This document shows, piece by piece, positions 6,489-6,786 of a stretch of 6,786 nt of DNA. Source of the DNA: an uncultured Rickettsiales bacterium (GTDB lineage Bacteria; Pseudomonadota; Alphaproteobacteria; Rickettsiales; UBA1997); NCBI GenBank assembly GCA_934725005.1, contig CAKVBE010000049.1, positions 1 to 6,786 of the forward strand, written 5' to 3'. The translations under genes were made by a program, and so were the position numbers. The number at the start of each line of letters is the position of its first letter. Position 1 is the stretch's first letter. A model generated the notes under the pieces. It saw only the letters and a list, made by a program, of their open reading frames with translations. It searched no databases and was not told the DNA's origin.

Positions 6489-6690
6489 TTATCTTAAAAA
6501 TTTTTTCTCATTAATCATGCCTATCCAATACTCAAACTGCACCTTATTTTTTTGCTGATCAAATATTTATCTCCATTTCAAACACCACATCATCTGTATC
6601 ATTTTCTATCTTTTTTATTTCCGTTTCCGGTAGGTCAACAAGAATCATAATATCAATATCAGAGCGATCTCTTAAGTGCTGTCTCTGCTC
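6489..6690 (-). pseudogene. Nucleotidyltransferase (MNT-type) remnant, truncated and frameshifted
   Basis: Read on the minus strand, RDRSDIDIMILVDLPETEIK is the core of a minimal nucleotidyltransferase of the MNT/KNTase type; SDID holds the two metal-binding aspartates. Such proteins usually act as antitoxins or modifying enzymes paired with HEPN-domain toxins. The N-terminal part with the Gly-Ser motif is missing: the frame is closed by a TAA at 6691-6693, and the sequence upstream is atpC. The first frame ends at a TGA at 6559-6561, but the family-like ending VQFEYWIGMINEKKF continues in another frame to the TAA at 6489-6491, so at least one frameshift has occurred near 6565. No start codon or ribosome binding site is visible and no HEPN partner is in view. 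It is almost certainly a dead fragment, lying directly upstream of the membrane-protein gene. Confidence 0.75.
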
Positions 6691-6786
6691 TTACCATATC
6701 CAGATTAGAATCATGGCTGGCAAGTCTCTTTTCAGCTCGCAGTCTCGCCTCGTTAGCTCTTTCTACATCGATTTCATCTGACCATT
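6659..6786 (-). CDS. atpC: ATP synthase F1 epsilon subunit, C-terminal end (5' end outside window)
   Basis: The epsilon subunit joins the rotor of F1Fo ATP synthase to F1 and its C-terminal helices regulate ATP hydrolysis. The visible 41 residues begin WSDEIDVERANEARLRAEKR and end RAETALKRSL, which is the characteristic two-helix C-terminal domain (EIDVERA followed by ALKR). The rest of the gene is off the right edge. The frame stops at a TGA exactly where nucleotidyltransferase sequence begins; bacterial epsilon subunits often run about ten residues past the ALKR position, so the last residues were probably lost or replaced. GC is about 45% by my hand count (57 of 126 bases), clearly above the neighbouring membrane gene, as expected for a core gene beside imported DNA. 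It could be the working atpC with a shortened tail, or a displaced fragment; upstream sequence would tell. Confidence 0.85.
   Translation of the reverse strand, partial: WSDEIDVERANEARLRAEKRLASHDSNLDMVRAETALKRSL

Noticed and set aside
1..6786. tRNA, rRNA, CRISPR arrays, insertion sequences and integrase or transposase genes
   Set aside because: No cloverleaf-like segment, regular repeat array, transposase motif or terminal inverted repeats were seen; the mobile nature of the region is inferred only from composition and the atpC scar.

Overview
The window looks like part of a low-GC Firmicutes genome, probably a clostridial or Lachnospiraceae-type bacterium. The signs are strong AGGAGG-type ribosome binding sites, AT-rich coding sequence, and the wording of a partial ATP synthase epsilon subunit at the right edge. 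It reads as an accessory, defence-type island lying next to a housekeeping atp locus.

Layout. (1) Bases 2-1141, plus strand: the C-terminal part of an AIPR-family protein (the family named for abortive infection phage resistance), ending in a probable winged helix; its start lies off the left edge. (2) Bases 1202-4233, minus strand: a compact operon, read from right to left. It has a probable promoter near 4373-4401, a 656-residue GHKL ATPase, a JAB/JAMM metallopeptidase-like protein, a 56-residue charged protein, a possible 55-residue protein, and a strong intrinsic terminator. (3) Bases 4234-4543: an AT-rich regulatory gap with repeats and a palindrome. (4) Bases 4544-6460, minus strand: a 638-residue multi-pass membrane protein of unknown function with a soluble, beta-rich C-terminus. 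(5) Bases 6489-6786, minus strand: a frameshifted nucleotidyltransferase remnant, fused at a sharp junction to the 3' end of atpC.

How the genes may work together. The GHKL and JAB genes are packed end to end, and the stop codon of the JAB gene is part of the ribosome binding site of the 56-residue gene, so these three are very probably expressed as one unit. GHKL (MORC/MutL-like) ATPases and AIPR proteins are both known from restriction-like conflict systems, so the convergent pairing fits a defence island. The GHKL-JAB-small protein combination is the best candidate here for a poorly described system. Anti-phage function is an inference from family and context, not something the sequence proves. 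The atpC/nucleotidyltransferase scar marks one edge of the accessory region and suggests a site of repeated insertion and decay.
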